Shown here: positions 41,876 to 54,907 of the stretch, in pieces
How the letters are laid out: each line of letters begins with the position of its first letter
How positions within the stretch are numbered: the first letter of the stretch is position 1
NCBI GenBank assembly: GCA_036898135.1
Contig: CM072525.1
Span: 54,528,299 to 54,592,298, forward strand
Reading direction: 5' to 3'
From: Oncomelania hupensis
Lineage: Eukaryota > Mollusca > Gastropoda > Littorinimorpha > Pomatiopsidae
DNA length: 64,000 nucleotides
Notes under the pieces: generated by a model
The model's database searches: none
What the model saw: only the letters and a program-made list of their open reading frames with translations
What the model was told of the DNA's origin: nothing
Program-made: the position numbers and the translations under genes

Positions 41876-44800
41876 AGAACATACTATTCAATTTATTGCT
41901 GGCCGTTGGTTTTTGGTATTTGTTGCCTAGGCCGACCATGGGATCGGGAACTTTGAGAGTTTTGCAATGGAACTGTAGGTCGCTATCCTCACTCAATGAT
42001 TCACTGCCAAGTTTGCGACCGAGGTTGTCCGAGTCCCATATATTATGTTTACAGTCTCTCAACTGTAAGCGCGACAGGCTACCCACCTTGGACGGTTTTC
42101 ATTTTCCTCCCTTATACACCACCGACGAAAATGATAAAATTTACGTAGCTACGTATGTGCGTCTGGGGTTACTGGGCACCGACTTGGGTCCGGTAGATGA
42201 GGGCGAGGGTGGTGGTTTTACTTCTGTTTTAGCTATTACCCTAGATACCACCCCTCCTACTGAGATTAATATATTAAATTATTACAACCCAACGGGTTGT
42301 ATTGATTTTTCATGGCTGGCCCCGGTGGTGGCTGATGGTGCGTGGCTAGTCGTTGGTGATTTTAACAAGAGAGACAGTATGTGGGACGATAATTATCAAA
42401 GAACCTCACCTGAATTAATTGCAGTGTTGTCGGAGGCTGATTTGGTAATTCTGAATGACGGATCAGCTACTAGAATACCTGATATTGCTAGTCACTCCAG
42501 TACGGCCATTGACCTTAGTTTTGTTAGCTCAGCCGTTGCTCCCATTGTTGCTTGGTCGGTTTGCGATGATCCCTTTTTCTCCGACCACTTACCGATTAGA
42601 ATTGATATCGAACTGATTCCGATGGTCACACGGCCTGCATCGGCTGCGTTTAACTTTAAAAAAATGGATTGGGCCCAGTATGAGGCAAAATTACAAGAAT
42701 TTTCCCTTCCCAGCTCAGGGACGGTAGACGACTTGGAATCGCTACTCAAGAGGGCCATGTTAGATACCGCATCTTCGCTGACTCCGCCGACTCGCTTAGG
42801 TGGGGGGGTGGCACACCCATGGTGGAACCAAGCTTGCAGGGAGGCGGTGAAGGCAAAAAAGCATGAATATAAAGCCTATAGTCGAGTCAATAGTTCCGCT
42901 ACCCATGCAAATATGGTCAGGACCAGGCTTGAAGCTAAGAGGGTGGTGGATACTGCCAAGCGTAACTTCTGGATAACACAGTTTGATAGAAGGCAGAGTA
43001 TGTCCGATCTGTGGCTTAATATTCGCAAACTTAGGGGACGTTATCGCCCGATGGCTGTTAGTCTGACGGATGGGGTGGAGGTCTTTGATACCGAGCAGGG
43101 GAAGGCTACTGCTTTTCTAGACCAGTTTCTTAAAGCTGGTACCGTTTTGCCTCCTGCCGAGGCTGAGAACAGAGCGAGCCAGGAGGCTACTTTTGGCCCT
43201 CTGCTAGACTTGGATGGAGAGCAATTGGTCCCCATCACGGCGGTTGAGTTTGCTAGGGCATTGAGTGCGTGCAATACTAATAAAGGCTGTGGGCCTGATG
43301 GCCTGCACTACTTAATGGTAAAGAAGGCGCCGATGGTATTTAAACAGCAAGTGCTTAAATTATATAATATCTGTTATAAATCTGGTACAGTCCCCGGTTC
43401 TTGGCGTATGTCTACCGTTATTCCCGTACCCAAGCCGCATAAACCTAAGAAAAACATTTCTAGCTACAGGCCTATTGCTCTTACCTCCCATCTGTGTAAA
43501 ATCTACGAAAGGATTCTCATAGACTGGAGCATTTCTGCGACAAAAATAAGGTTATTCCGAGCTCCCAGGCTGGCTTTCGCCGAAGACGCTCCATTACAGA
43601 TCACCTTGTAAGATTAAACGAGCATCTACGCAGGGCGCGCTCTAGGCGTAGAACGGTATTTGCTTGCTTTTTCGATGTCGCTAAGGCTTTTGACAGGGTG
43701 TGGCACGCGAACCTGGTAGAGAAGTTGCGTTTACTGGGCTTGGATGCTCATCTGCTTCATTTTATTGACTCCTTTCTTCGGAACAGAGCCATTAGAGTAC
43801 GGTGGGAGGGCTACGATACGCAGTATGGGACTCTCTCTATGGGGGTCCCTCAAGGGTCTGTTATAGTTCCACTACTATATACCATAGCCACAGCCGATGT
43901 TACAGCCGGCTGTTCACCTAAATCGGTGGTTGTTGCTTTTGCTGATGATATCCTCGTATGGAGGACCACTAGGTGTAGACGCGTGGGACGACAGAGTGTT
44001 AATTTTGCTCGTGACCATGCTGGGTTTCAAGAGGACGTTGATGCGATCGTGTCCGCGCTTGCCGATGTGGGACTCCGGCTTTCACCAGGAAAAACTATTT
44101 TCGTACCATTTTCAAATAGATGGAATGATGAATATACTAGCTTTCCCCTGATGGTTGATGGAGTTCGTATCCCGCCGTCCATGGAGGTACGCTACTTGGG
44201 GGTCATTTTTAAGCAGAACGGCAGTCTTGGTCCTCACATAGACCGAAATATCTCTTCCGCCCATGCGGCCACCAGGGTTATTTGGGCCATCCGCAAGGAG
44301 GCCTGGGGACGCGACCCCCGAGACGCCATCACATTATATTATTCACTAGTCCGCTCTAGGCTCCTCTTCGGGGCTGAACTGTTCTACGATATTTCTGACA
44401 ACCAAATGCGAAGGCTGGTCGGGGTAGAGTGTTCCATTCTTCGAAAGTTATTACGGTTGCCGGGATCAGTCCCGACGAGAATTGTCTACCAGCTGTCTGG
44501 AGTTCTTCCACTATGGCTCCAGGTGCAGAAGCTATGTGCTGGCTATCTTTGTAGGGCGCATAGCACTGTTAATTCTACCGACCAAGAATTGTCATGTGAA
44601 TTCAACCCCCCGATGGGACGTCGACACTTACCGGGAATTGCGGCCAAGATTGGACCGTTGCTCAAGGATGCGACGAGTGCTGGGCGTAGTTTTGAGATGG
44701 CACCAGAGGTCTCAGTGCCTCCCTGGGAAGCTCCTCCCATGACGATATCCTTAGGCTTTGATGACCTCACGAGAGAAGCCGACCTACCATTTATCACGCA

Positions 44801-44936
44801 GCTGGCCAAGGAGCGGGTGGCGGACTCAGCGGGGTCCCTTAGAGTGTTTACTGACGGGTCCGTGCGGGACGATGGCGCTGCCGGCTGCGGGTTTCATATC
44901 ATGGGGGTGGGGGAATGGTCTTTTGGTGCTCCACGT
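41872..44936 (+). pseudogene. LINE L ORF2 (EN, RT, part of RNase H), frameshifted and fused to N
   Basis: ATG 41872 gives MKNILFNLLLAVGFWYLLP, a hydrophobic start, then LQWNCRSLSS. EN: LQSLNC, DEGEGGGFTSV, GDFN, TAIDLSFVS and SDHLPI. RT is open until about 43517, where four bases present in D/E are missing and the frame changes. It resumes (from 43698 MWHANLVEKLRLLGLD) with GVPQGSVIVPL and FADD at 43938-43949, then RNase H FTDGSV to GEWSFGAP. At about 44937 it passes in frame into N's linker. The open frame 43698-47009 has 1103 codons and holds L's RT end, half an RNase H, and N's linker and complete RT. Confidence 0.86.
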
Positions 44937-47926
44937 GATTTTTCTCTCCCCGATTCTGAGTCGGTGGATACGCTAGAACAGCAGCTTAGAGAAGCTATGC
45001 TGGACACTGTGTCCTCGATTGCGCCTCCGGCTCGTTTGGGGGGTGGGGTGGCCCGTCCTTGGTGGAACCAGGCCTGCAGGGATGCAGTCAAGGCCAAAAA
45101 ACGTGCGTTTAAGACATATAGTAAAATAAATAGCCACGAATCCCATGCTAACATGACTAGAACTCGACTGACGGCCAAAAGGGTAATTGCCGCTGCCAAG
45201 CGGGATTTCTGGCTCACACAATTCAATAGGAAACAGAGCCTCTCCGATCTATGGACGAATGTTAGGAAACTGAGGGGTAGATACCGACCCTTGGCTGCTA
45301 ATCTAACCGACGGGGTAAACACCTTTGCTACCGAGGGAGAGAAGGCCAATGCCTTCCTTGACCAGTTTTTGACGGCGGGAACGGTCTTGCCGCCTGCCGA
45401 GGCAGCGAGAAGGGCCGAGCAGGAAGCATCTTTTGGCCAGTTGCCTGATGTTGGGGGGGAGCGGCCGATCCCTATCACTGCCGTAGAGTTCGCCCGAGCC
45501 CTTAGCGCATGCAATACCAGCAAGGGGCGGGGACCCGATGGACTACATTATCTTATGTTTAAAAAGGCTCCTGTGGCCTTCAAACAGCAAATCTTAAAAT
45601 TTTTTAACATATTATGTTATAGCACAGGGACTGTCCCTGGGGTCTGGCGGGTGTCCACAGTCATCCCGATTCCCAAGCCCCATAAACCCAGGCAGAGTAT
45701 TTCCAGCTACAGACCAATAGCTTTAACATCCCACCTCTGCAAAGTTTATGAAAGGATTTTAAAGGCTAGGTTAGATCATTTCTGTGACATTAATAAAGTC
45801 GTTTCTAGCTCCCAGGCCGGCTTTCGCCGCGGTCGATCTATTACTGACCATTTGGTCAGATTAAATGAACATTTGCGCAGAGCGCGGGCACAACGCCGTA
45901 CCGTCTTTGCCTGTTTTTTTGACGTGGCGAAGGCGTTTGATACGATCTGGCACGCGAGCTTGGTGGAGAAGCTGCGACGGTTAGGTTTAGATTTACATTT
46001 GCTCCATTTCATTAGCGCTTTTCTGAAAGATAGGTCGATCAGAGTGCGATGGGATGGTTACACCACCCACTGTGGGACCCTCTCTATGGGTGTCCCACAG
46101 GGCTCAGTAATTGCACCACTATTGTTTATTATAGCCACGGCTGAGGTCACTGCCGGGTGTTCGCCCAGTTCTGTCGCGGTCACGTACGCGGACGATATTT
46201 TGGTCTGGCGGACAACGCGCTGCCGACGGATCGGGAGAGACCGTGCATATTTTGTCAAAGACCATGCCGATTTCCAAAAAGATGTCGATGCTATCGTGGC
46301 GGCGTTGTCCGCAGAGGGTCTTCGTCTATCACCCGGCAAGACAGTTTTTATTCCCTTTTCACTCAAGTGGAATAAACAATTTTTAGATTTTCCGTTGCGG
46401 GTGGACGGAGCTGACATTGTGCCGGCTAGGGAGGTCCGCTACCTGGGTATCCTTTTCAGACATAATGGCAGCTTCGCCCATCAGATTGATAGGAATATTT
46501 CTTCAGCATACTCGGCTTCCCGAGTGATTCACGTTATTCATAGAGAGGCCTGGGGCCGTGATCCCCGGGATGCCATTTCCCTTTATCACTCACTGGTTCG
46601 GTCACGGTTGTTGTTCGGGGCCGAACTTTTGTATAATATCTCCGAACATCAGATGAGCAGGCTTGTTGGGGCTGAATGCGCCATCCTCAGGGGTTTGCTG
46701 GGGCTGGCTAGTTCGGTCCCCACCAGGATTGTCTATCAGTTGTCGGGCATACTGCCACTTTGGCATCAGATCCGTAAGGCCTGTGTTGGGTATGTTTGCA
46801 GGGCCAAGGGGGTTACTAACTCAACCGAACATGAGTTGTCATATTCTTTTAATCCCCCCTGGGGTGCGCGTCAATTACCTGGGATCGGGGTGGTTGTTGA
46901 GCCGCTGTTGTGTGAAGCCGTAGGGTCCAATAGGTGTTTTGAGCGGGTACCTGATGTCCTGGCGCCACCTTGGTCGACATTGATGTTTCCTTGGGCTTTG
47001 ATGGCTTAGTTAGAGAGGGGGATCTTCCACTTATAACACAATTGGCAAGAGAGCGGGTAGCTGACATGAGTATGACCCTAAAGGTGTTTACAGACGGATC
47101 GGTTGCGGACGATGGTGCCGCGGGCTGTGGTTTCCACATTGCAGGTGTAGGAGATTGGTCCTTTGGTGCCCCGCCTGGGTCTTCTACGCTGACCGTTGAG
47201 CTGCTGGCCATGCGTCAGTCTCTTTCCGCGTTGGCGAAGATTGAGTTACCATCGGGGACCAATGTAGCATTGATTTCAGATTCACTGGCCGCACTTCAGG
47301 CCCTAGAAAAGGGTACGTCCCGGGCACGACCGGGAATAGTCGCAGATGTGTTGCTCCACGCGGCAGACCTTAGGGCAAAGGGGGCGGCGGTTGCGGCAGT
47401 ATGGGTCCCATCTCACGTGGGCATTGACGGCAATGAGGCGGCTGATCGGGCCGCTGGGGTTGGCTTCAAGGGAGAGGCCCCCACGTCTATCCGGGTGGGA
47501 CCATCCGTCTCTGAGGCGGCTGGTCGTACTCATAGTTTGCTTTGGAAACGTTGGAGGGCTGAATTTTGTGAATGGAGCATCGGCCGTAAGCATTATTTTT
47601 CTGAACCTTCTATCAAACCTTTTCCCCTGTATGCTGCTTTACCTTACAATCTTAAAACTGTGCTAATGCGCCCTTTATCCGGTCACTGGCGGACTAGGTG
47701 GACAGAGGCCCGGTGTGTTTGTGGAGAGTTTCCCAGTTTCGTACATTGTTTGTTCGAGTGCCGGCTGTTGGAGGCGCATTTTGAATCTCTGCGCGGGCTG
47801 CTCCGGGCGAACGGTGGTCGACCGGATCTGGAGGGTCTATGGAGCCTGGTTGAGAGGGAGGGGTTAGGTTTGCTGGTACACGTTGCTCATTTAATCATAG
47901 AATCCGACGTTCATTCTCTGCTGTAA
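44937..47926 (+). pseudogene. LINE copy N ORF2 fragment (linker, RT, RNase H)
   Basis: N starts in the EN-RT linker (FSLPDSESVDTLEQQLREAM) and is a diverged relative of L and D/E. RT: GPDGLHYLM, FFDVAKAFDTIWHAS, GVPQGSVIAPL and YADD at 46185-46196. One frameshift near 46975 ends the long frame at 47009. The next (46970-47926) carries RNase H motifs FTDGSV, ELLAM, SDSLAAL and PSHVGIDGNEAAD, and the finger CVCGEFPSFVHCLFEC. The stop is at 47926. The EN is missing. Confidence 0.86.
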
Positions 47927-48989
47927 CGCTTCGTTTTGGTGGATTTCAGCAGCCACTTTCCTTCATAATCAGTTTTTTCCCAGCTTGGTGCTCGCTTTAC
48001 TTGTGGCTCTTCGTGGCTCGTTGGGCACCGATTCTACATGGCTTTAATTGCCGGGTAACGGCCCTGACGTGGCATATATGGCCGTAGATGCCGGAAGTGC
48101 CTCCGTAATAGTGCCATAGCTTAATTGCTGTACAACACTTTTTGTCGGTATAGCTTTATTGCTTATTGCCTATAACATGCTTTGTTGCAAGCGGTCTTTG
48201 GTTTTTGACCACCGCTATCAGTTTTGCCTGGTTATGCGCAATTTTCTTTGCTTGGCCATTATTACGTTGCTGCTTGTCTTTATGTTTGTTTCAGCATTTA
48301 ATCTTATTTTATACACCCCGACTGGTGGTGGTTTCTTTTTGCTGCATGATTTCTTATTTTATTAGATTTTATTGATTTTGCGGGTGTTGGCTACTTATTT
48401 TATTGGTGTACGTGGTTTACGTATACCATCCACGGTTGATTTGTCCACTTGGGTTTTTAAAAATGTTTTACCGTGTATAATGGTTGGTGTAGTGATGTTG
48501 GGCTATAGCAGCTCTCATCAGGAGTAATTTAATCGTTTTTATGATATGTTTTAAATTTCATACCTTTAAATGGCATTTGGCCATTGGATCACCTGGTCTT
48601 GTATTTGTACGCAGTATGCGTATTCAACCAGATTGTTAAATTTGTTATAAGGTGTTGGTTTTATTCTCTTAGCGTGGTGTGGGCCCTTCGAGCCTCCTCC
48701 AGTTATTGCGTACGTATTATGAACATGTTGGTCTTAGGACCTCCTTTTATTATCTTACTCACATATGGGGTAATTTTAGCTACGATTTTTATCGCTCCTT
48801 TAATGTTTTAATCATGCTTACTAGGGATTCTTGTGGTTTTACCCACTCTTCCCTTCTACTTATATGCCTTATAAGCGTTTTAGCGTCCTTTTTGCCATAT
48901 AAGCGTTTTAGATATTTATGTTCCTTGTTGTTGTATGAATGATGCATGTAAGCCATGTTTTAACAATTTTAACTTGCATTTTTAGTCAG
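47927..48989 (+). other. 3' UTR of LINE N
   Basis: This is about 1.06 kb of T-rich non-coding sequence. No ORF, RNA gene or insertion is seen. Blocks such as ATATAAGCGTTTTAG repeat near 48870-48912. Confidence 0.55.
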
Positions 48990-49046
48990 GTCCCATATAT
49001 GCGCAAGTGTCCGGGGACTATAATCTAATAAACGAAACGAAACGAA
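48990..49046 (+). other. 3' hairpin and (AAACG)n tail of LINE N
   Basis: GTCCC at 48990-48994 pairs with GGGAC at 49014-49018, with an ATATATGCGCAAGTGTCCG loop, 29 nt in all. TATAATCTAAT and repeated AAACG end at 49046. Confidence 0.82.
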
Positions 49047-49372
49047 TGGTTGACCGCTCTGCCTCGGCTCCCTCCGGTCCAGTCTCGGCTGGTGCTGTCT
49101 CGGTTCCTCCCGCTTCGCACGGGGTCGGACCCTCACAAACCTCCTCTGTTCTCTCTGTGCCGCCTGATCGGATTGCCGACAATGATGCGGCTTCAGTCCG
49201 TGCCCAGCTTCATAGCGATTTGTCTCCGCTTCTACAGCAGCTGACAGGCATGGAGGCCTTGCTTGTAGATGGTTTTGCTGACCTCCCCGCACAATTTGCC
49301 CCAATGAAATTTGTTATGACGGCCCTTTTCGCGGTCCTCAAGATGGTTTGCCAGGTATTCACCCGATTATGA
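49047..49372 (+). pseudogene. LINE M ORF1, C-terminal fragment
   Basis: About 108 codons of a Ser/Pro/Ala-rich region starting VDRSASAPSG and the conserved end LPAQFAPMKFVMTALFAVLK, stop at 49370-49372. The zinc knuckles and gag core are missing through 5' truncation. The stop overlaps the ORF2 start (ATGA at 49369-49372). Confidence 0.8.
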
Positions 49373-52300
49373 GTACAAACTTCTTTCTTTCCTTTTTGCT
49401 ACTTTCGGCAGTGTTGGGTATGGCGCCTGGAGCGGGCTGCCTTGTTGTATTGCAATGGAACTGTCGCTCCATTCCCTCTTTTACAGACTCTCTTCCGTCT
49501 CTCGATCCACTTCTATCTCAGTCACATGTACTCTGTCTGCAATCCCTAAACTGTAGATACGACCGCCTACCTACCATAGTCGGCTTCCACTTCCCGCCAT
49601 CGTTTACTACAGACGAGAATGACAAAATTTATGTTGCCACCTATGTACGCGTGGGTGTTGCTGCTACTGACCTGGGCCCCGGTAGACGAGGGGGAAGGCG
49701 GTGGGTTTACTTCCACAATTCAGGTCACTCTTGGTCCTGGGTCCCAACCCAATATACTCAAAATTTTGAACTATTATAACCCTGTTGGTTGTTCGGACTT
49801 CGCTTGGCTTGCTGACGTTGTCGGTGGCGATCCCTGGCTTGTCGTGGGAGATTTTAACGCCCGCGACGGGCTATGGGATGGCGGGTGTCTAACACTCTCT
49901 GGTATCATTCATGATGCTTTGGATGCCGCCTCTCTGGAGGTCTTAAACGATGGTTCTGCAACGCGTGTCCCAGATGTTGCTTCTCACTCGGCCTCGGCTA
50001 TTGACCTTTCTCTGGCTTCTACAGAGGTAGCCGCTATTGCTACCTGGACCATTACAAGTGATCTTCATTTTTCGGATCATATTCCCATTATTATTTCTAT
50101 TCAGTCTGCACCGGTGGTCACGTTGCCACCTAACGTTAACCCTAATCTTAAGAAAATAAACTGGGAAAACTATTCTTCTCTTTTGTCTGATTACTCCCTT
50201 CCTGGCTCTGCCTCGGTGGATGACTTGGAGTCGCACATCCGGGCGCGCATGCTGAGTACGGTTGCCTCCTTGGCTCCGGCTGGCCGCCCGTCTGGTGCTC
50301 AGCCTAAGCCTTGGTGGACGCCTGAATGTAAGGAGGCTGTTAGGTTGAAGAAATATAAATATACTCAGTATCGCCGTTGCAACACGGCTGAGTCTCATGC
50401 TGCTATGAAAAGTGCAAGAATCGCGGCTAAAAGGGTTATCGCCCAGGCTAAGCGCACGTTTTGGATGGCGCAGTTTGCTGGGAAACTCTCTACCACCCAG
50501 CTATGGACCAATGTTAAAAAAGTTCGTGGTCGATATCGCCCCCTGCCCCATGACTTGAGAGATGACCTTGGCACATACACGGTTGAACAGGATAAGGCAA
50601 ATGCCTTTCTTAGACATTTTGTCATCACGGAGGAGCAGCTCCCTCAGACGGAGCGTGACCGGCGGGCCGCTGCTGATCCTCTGCCCGTCCCCCCTGTTGA
50701 TCTCCCGCCCCCTGAAGGCAGAATAGATATTACTCTATTAGAGCTGGCGCGTGCACTTCGCGGTTGTAATTGTGGCAAGGGTCCTGGCCCTGATGGTGTA
50801 CATTATTTAATGGTTAGAAAGGCTCCTCCATCCTTTAAATCTGAACTAGTTAAACTCTTTAATATCTGCCTTGCGACGGGTACTGTTCCGGCCTCCTGGC
50901 GCAGGGCTACAGTTGCTCCTATCTTAAAAGCTAATAAACCTAAAAACCTGATTTTTAGCTACCGTCCCATAGCACTAACTTCGCATCTTTGCAAAATTTA
51001 TGAGCGCATCCTCAAGGCCCGCCTGGAGCATTTTTGCTCTGAGCGGGGCGTCTTACCTTTGGCCCAGGCTGGTTTCCGACGTGGTCGGTCGGTGACCGAT
51101 CACGTTGTGAAACTCAATGAACATATTAGGCGGGCTCAGGGCCGAAGACGGACGGTGCTGGCCTGCTTTTTTGATGTGGCAAAGGCCTTCGACTCGGTCT
51201 GGCACGATGGCCTGATTCGTCGTCTCCGGTCGCTGGGTCTGCGGCAGGAGCTGATCGCCTTTGTCTCCTCATTTTTGAGGGATAGGACTATTCAAGTCGC
51301 GTGGAACGGCTCCTTATCAGGTACTAGTGTCCTGACTATGGGAGTCCCGCAGGGATCCGTTGTGGCCCCACTACTATTTGCTATTGCAATTTCTGAGGTC
51401 ACGTCTGATGTCCTGCCTGGCAATACGGCCACTGTCTACGCCGACGATATTGCCATGTGGCGCACAACCAGGTTTAGGCGTATTGGTAGTCAGTACCCTT
51501 CTTTTGTTAGGGATATGGAATTTTTTCAACAAGACATAGATAACATTGTTGAGGCGCTTTCTTCTGCCGGCCTTACCCTATCTCCGGGTAAAACTGTTTT
51601 TATCCCGTTTTCACATAGATGGGATTCTGCTTATTCTGACCTGACCGTTCGGGTTGCGGGTGTTCCGATCTCCCCGGTCCGTCAGATCAGGTATCTTGGT
51701 ATAACCTTCTGTCAGACGGGCAGTTTTGTTCAACATATCAACAGTTCTGTAGCGTCGGCCTACCGCGCGGCAAGGGTTATTGGGGCCCTCCGTAGAGAAG
51801 CCTGGGGTCGTGATCCCAAGACCTTGATCTCTTTATATCATTCCTTGGTCCGCACCCGTTTGCTCTATGGTGCCGAGCTGCTCTATGGCATTTCTGACGC
51901 CCAGATTCAGCGTCTCACGAGTGCTGACTGTGCGATTTTGAGGAGGTTGCTCCTTCTGCCGAGCTCGGTTCCCATACCTATGGTTTATCAGATAGCCGGG
52001 GTCCTTCCCATTCGGCATACGATACGCCGTATGGCGGCGGGCTACATCTGCAGAGCAGGAGTGGTTCCTAATACTACGAAGTCCGAGCTGCGGGCAAATT
52101 TCAATAGATTACATTGTCGTCGTCACCGTCTGGGTCTGGGCGAGGCCCTTGATCCTTTACTTCTTGGTGTTCTTGGCAAAATGCGGACCGTGGAGTCCAT
52201 TCCTGAACAGACTACACCGCCGTGGGTTGGCCCCCCTTTTTCAGTTTCTTTGGCCTTCGATGGCCTGGCACGAGATTCTAATCTTCCACTTCTGACACAG

Positions 52301-53185
52301 CTGGCGCGTGAGCGCCTCTCCTCTCAGCCCGCTCACATCCGTATCTTTACTGATGGTTCTGTTCGTGGTGATGGTGCGGCCGGCTGTGGGTTTTCTATAC
52401 TGGGGGTGGGCGACTGGTCTTTCGGCGCGCCCCCCGGCTCTAGTTCTCTCACGGTCGAGCTGCTAGCCATTAAACAGGCACTTCTCGCCATGGCCGGATC
52501 CGGCCTTCCTGCTGGCTTTAATATTGTTCTGGCATCTGACTCACTTTCAGCCCTTCGCTGTCTCAGCGAGGGCACTTCTCGTGCTCGCCCTGCGCTGGTT
52601 TCGGAGGTCTGGGATTGCGCAGGTGTTTTGTCCAGCTCCGGTGTCTCCGTTTCCTTCTGCTGGGTACCGGCCCATGTGGGCATCTCAGGTAATGAGGCGG
52701 CGGATCGTGCTGCGGGCGCCGGCTCTGCTGGCAATGCTCTTACTTCCCTGCGCATCCCACCCTCCACTTCCGAGGCGCAGGGTGTAGTTTCTAGACGAAT
52801 CTGGTCTGAATGGTCTCGCGAGTTACACCTTTGGTGCACAGCCCATTCCTATTGCTTCTTTCCGCCTTCTTGCAGGCCGTTTTCTCTTTGTTTTGCTGTC
52901 CCTCCATGCCTGCGCTTGATCGCTATGCGCCTCTTTGCGGGGCATTGGAGGACGCGGTGGACACCCACGACCTGTATCTGTTCAACGCCTATCTCTTTTC
53001 AACACTGTTTGTTTGATTGTGAACTCTTGGCAGTTCAGTTTGCTCCCATTCGAGACCTCTGCGCTGAGCTGAGGCTCTCCCCGGATATGGCGGGTTTCCG
53101 TGATGCCGTGGTGGCCAGAGGTCCCGGCCTGCTTGTTCTGGTAGCTAGGCTTGTGATGGGATCCGAGGTTGCGACACTTCTATGA
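49369..53185 (+). pseudogene. LINE M ORF2 (EN-RT-RNase H), full length with one frameshift
   Basis: ATG 49369 gives a hydrophobic start MSTNFFLSFLLLSAVLGMAP, then VVLQWNCRS. EN: LQSLNC (LQE expected). The frame changes at a CCCC run near 49676-49680, one C too many, just before VDEGEGGGFTST. It is then open to TGA 53185: GDFN, SAIDLSLAS, SDHIPI; GPDGVHYLM, FFDVAKAFDSVWHDG, GVPQGSVVAPL, YADD at 51437-51448; RNase H FTDGSV, ELLAI, SDSLSAL, PAHVGISGNEAAD; finger CICSTPISFQHCLFDC. Total length is about 1270 codons. All RT and RNase H catalytic residues are kept. Confidence 0.88.
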
Positions 53186-54286
53186 TTTGTTCTATCTACT
53201 GACCGGTCTAGTCTTAACATTTTAGATATCTTTTTAACCTTTTAATTATTTTACTTTTGTTCGCTCCCTGCGATATGGTGCTGTCTCCCGCTAACTCCAT
53301 CTTTGCTTTGGGTACTTCCCGTTCTGGATGATGGGTGGGTGATAGCCTTGTTGCTATTTTAAAATTTTACATATCTCATCTGATGTATAAGGCCCCTGTG
53401 GCCCACCATGGTGTGAACACAAATAGCCCTGGAGCTGTATGATCACACGCGTGGTGGTAATTACCTTATTGGATAGCCACTGTGCTGCCACCTCAGTGAG
53501 ACCAGATATGGCCGTATGATGCTTTGGTCATATACTGGTGGATTTTACTTTGCTAGCCTTGTGCTATTTTATGTATTTTCTTTTAACCATATTCTTACTC
53601 TATGTCCTATGGCTCTCATGGCCCACCGTGGCAAGCCCACACATAGCCCTGTTGCTGTGTGGATACTTGCCAGGTGGTTATTACCTATAGGATAGCCATG
53701 TTGCTACCACCCAAGTGAGCCCAGTTATCACCTTGATGCTAGTTGGGCATATACTGGTGGACCGTTTTACATTTGTTTAAATTTTTAACACGTTTTAACC
53801 CTCGGTTACAACCGACTGATTTTCTTGTATTCTAATTTTTAATATGTACAGGTCATCCCGAAATGCGCGGCTTCGCTGTGCTTTGATTATTGGGATACCA
53901 TTGGAACTTTATTTAAGCATGCGGTTTTACCTGTTATAATTATTACTTTTAAAATTAGTTTTTTGTATGTACCTGTGTTAATTTTATTGTTCTTAGGTGA
54001 CCCTGTGGTCTTATTTTAACTTGCACCCATTTGCCTCTGTGTCCGGGGGCGGTACGCTCCACTGAACCGGTATCTGGGATCTCGTTGCCCCTGGTGGCGA
54101 TGAGTCCCCCCCCCCCCCCCCCCAGCCATCGCCGAGCGAGTTCGGCTCGCCCTTTCGCCTTTGCACGACCTAAATTGCCTGACATTCTATAATGCCCCAC
54201 ATTGTTCACACCCACGGTGGCCAGTAAATTCTGTCAATCAGAATAAAAATTTGATCATTCTTAATATATTTGATTTTCAAAACTCC
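53186..54286 (+). other. 3' UTR of LINE M
   Basis: Close counterpart of the H 3' UTR. It contains a run of about 18 C at 54106-54123 and repeated blocks around CCACCATGGTGTGAACAC and CCTGTTGCTGTGTGG. No gene is seen. Confidence 0.6.
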
Positions 54287-54328
54287 GTCCCCTATATGCT
54301 TACGTGTCCGGGGACAAACGAACGAACG
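54287..54328 (+). other. 3' hairpin and AACG tail of LINE M
   Basis: GTCCCC at 54287-54292 pairs with GGGGAC at 54310-54315, with a TATATGCTTACGTGTCC loop. AAACGAACGAACG follows directly, without the TAATCTA word seen in other copies. Confidence 0.78.
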
Positions 54329-54329
54329 G

Positions 54330-54907
54330 CAAAGCCGGAGTACCGCTACCGTAACTGCCGTACACCCCACCCCACGTAGGCGCGTCACTCTCGACAAGCA
54401 TGGGGGGGCGGGTCGTCTGCTCACTCGGTCGGTAGATCTGGCCAAGGGGTCACACCGCTACCACGGAACCCCCCTGTGACCGTATCTCGTACCACCGAAG
54501 CCGCACCCCGGCAGGGCGGGGCTCCTAGACACACTGCTAGGGTCTCTGCCCCCACTCAACAACCATCTGTGACCCCTAGGGGTGGCCCATCTCGCCCCCC
54601 CCCCTCCCGTGCACCCCCCGCTTCAGGGGATTCGGCACACATCCATAGCAGCCATCCATCTACTTCCTCTTCTGACACTGCACAGGCACCCTCACTAGAC
54701 GTGGCCGCCATTTGGTCGCCTATCCCTGAGCGCCCGCCGGCCCCCCCAGGCCTTGGCGAACAGCTGGCTGATCTCGAAGCTACCTTCTTGGCAGGGCTTG
54801 ACGTGCTCCCCTCGGAGCTGGCCTCCACACGAATCATCCTGTCCACTCTATACGCCATGTTTAAAGTCATTTGTGTTCACCTAACCAATAATGCTGCACA
54901 CCGATAA
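54330..54907 (+). pseudogene. LINE O ORF1, C-terminal fragment
   Basis: A Pro/Ser/Thr-rich stretch followed by the conserved ORF1 end LPSELASTRIILSTLYAMFK; stop TAA at 54905-54907. The open frame visible starts around 54476, and the codons before that are not in one clean frame. Zinc knuckles are missing. The stop lies 17 bases inside a possible ORF2 start at 54891. Confidence 0.75.

Larger units (their letters stand above)
38939..44936 (+). mobile_element. LINE copy L, with 5' UTR and both ORFs, 3' end replaced by N
   Basis: It has a 5' UTR, ORF1 with a SINE inserted, and ORF2 up to the middle of RNase H, where it runs in frame into copy N at about 44937. The rest of RNase H, the 3' UTR and the hairpin are missing. 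It is very similar to D/E where they overlap. Confidence 0.83.
49047..54328 (+). mobile_element. LINE copy M, 5' truncated in ORF1, ORF2 nearly intact
   Basis: It begins inside ORF1 right after the tail of N and keeps the complete ORF2, the 3' UTR, the hairpin at 54287-54315 and an AACG tail. It is highly similar to H. With a single frameshift in ORF2 it is among the youngest copies. Confidence 0.87.

Noticed and set aside
54106..54123. Poly-C run as a functional element
   Set aside because: Similar runs near 2513 and 7022 lie in unrelated positions; they are probably slippage or assembly uncertainty.
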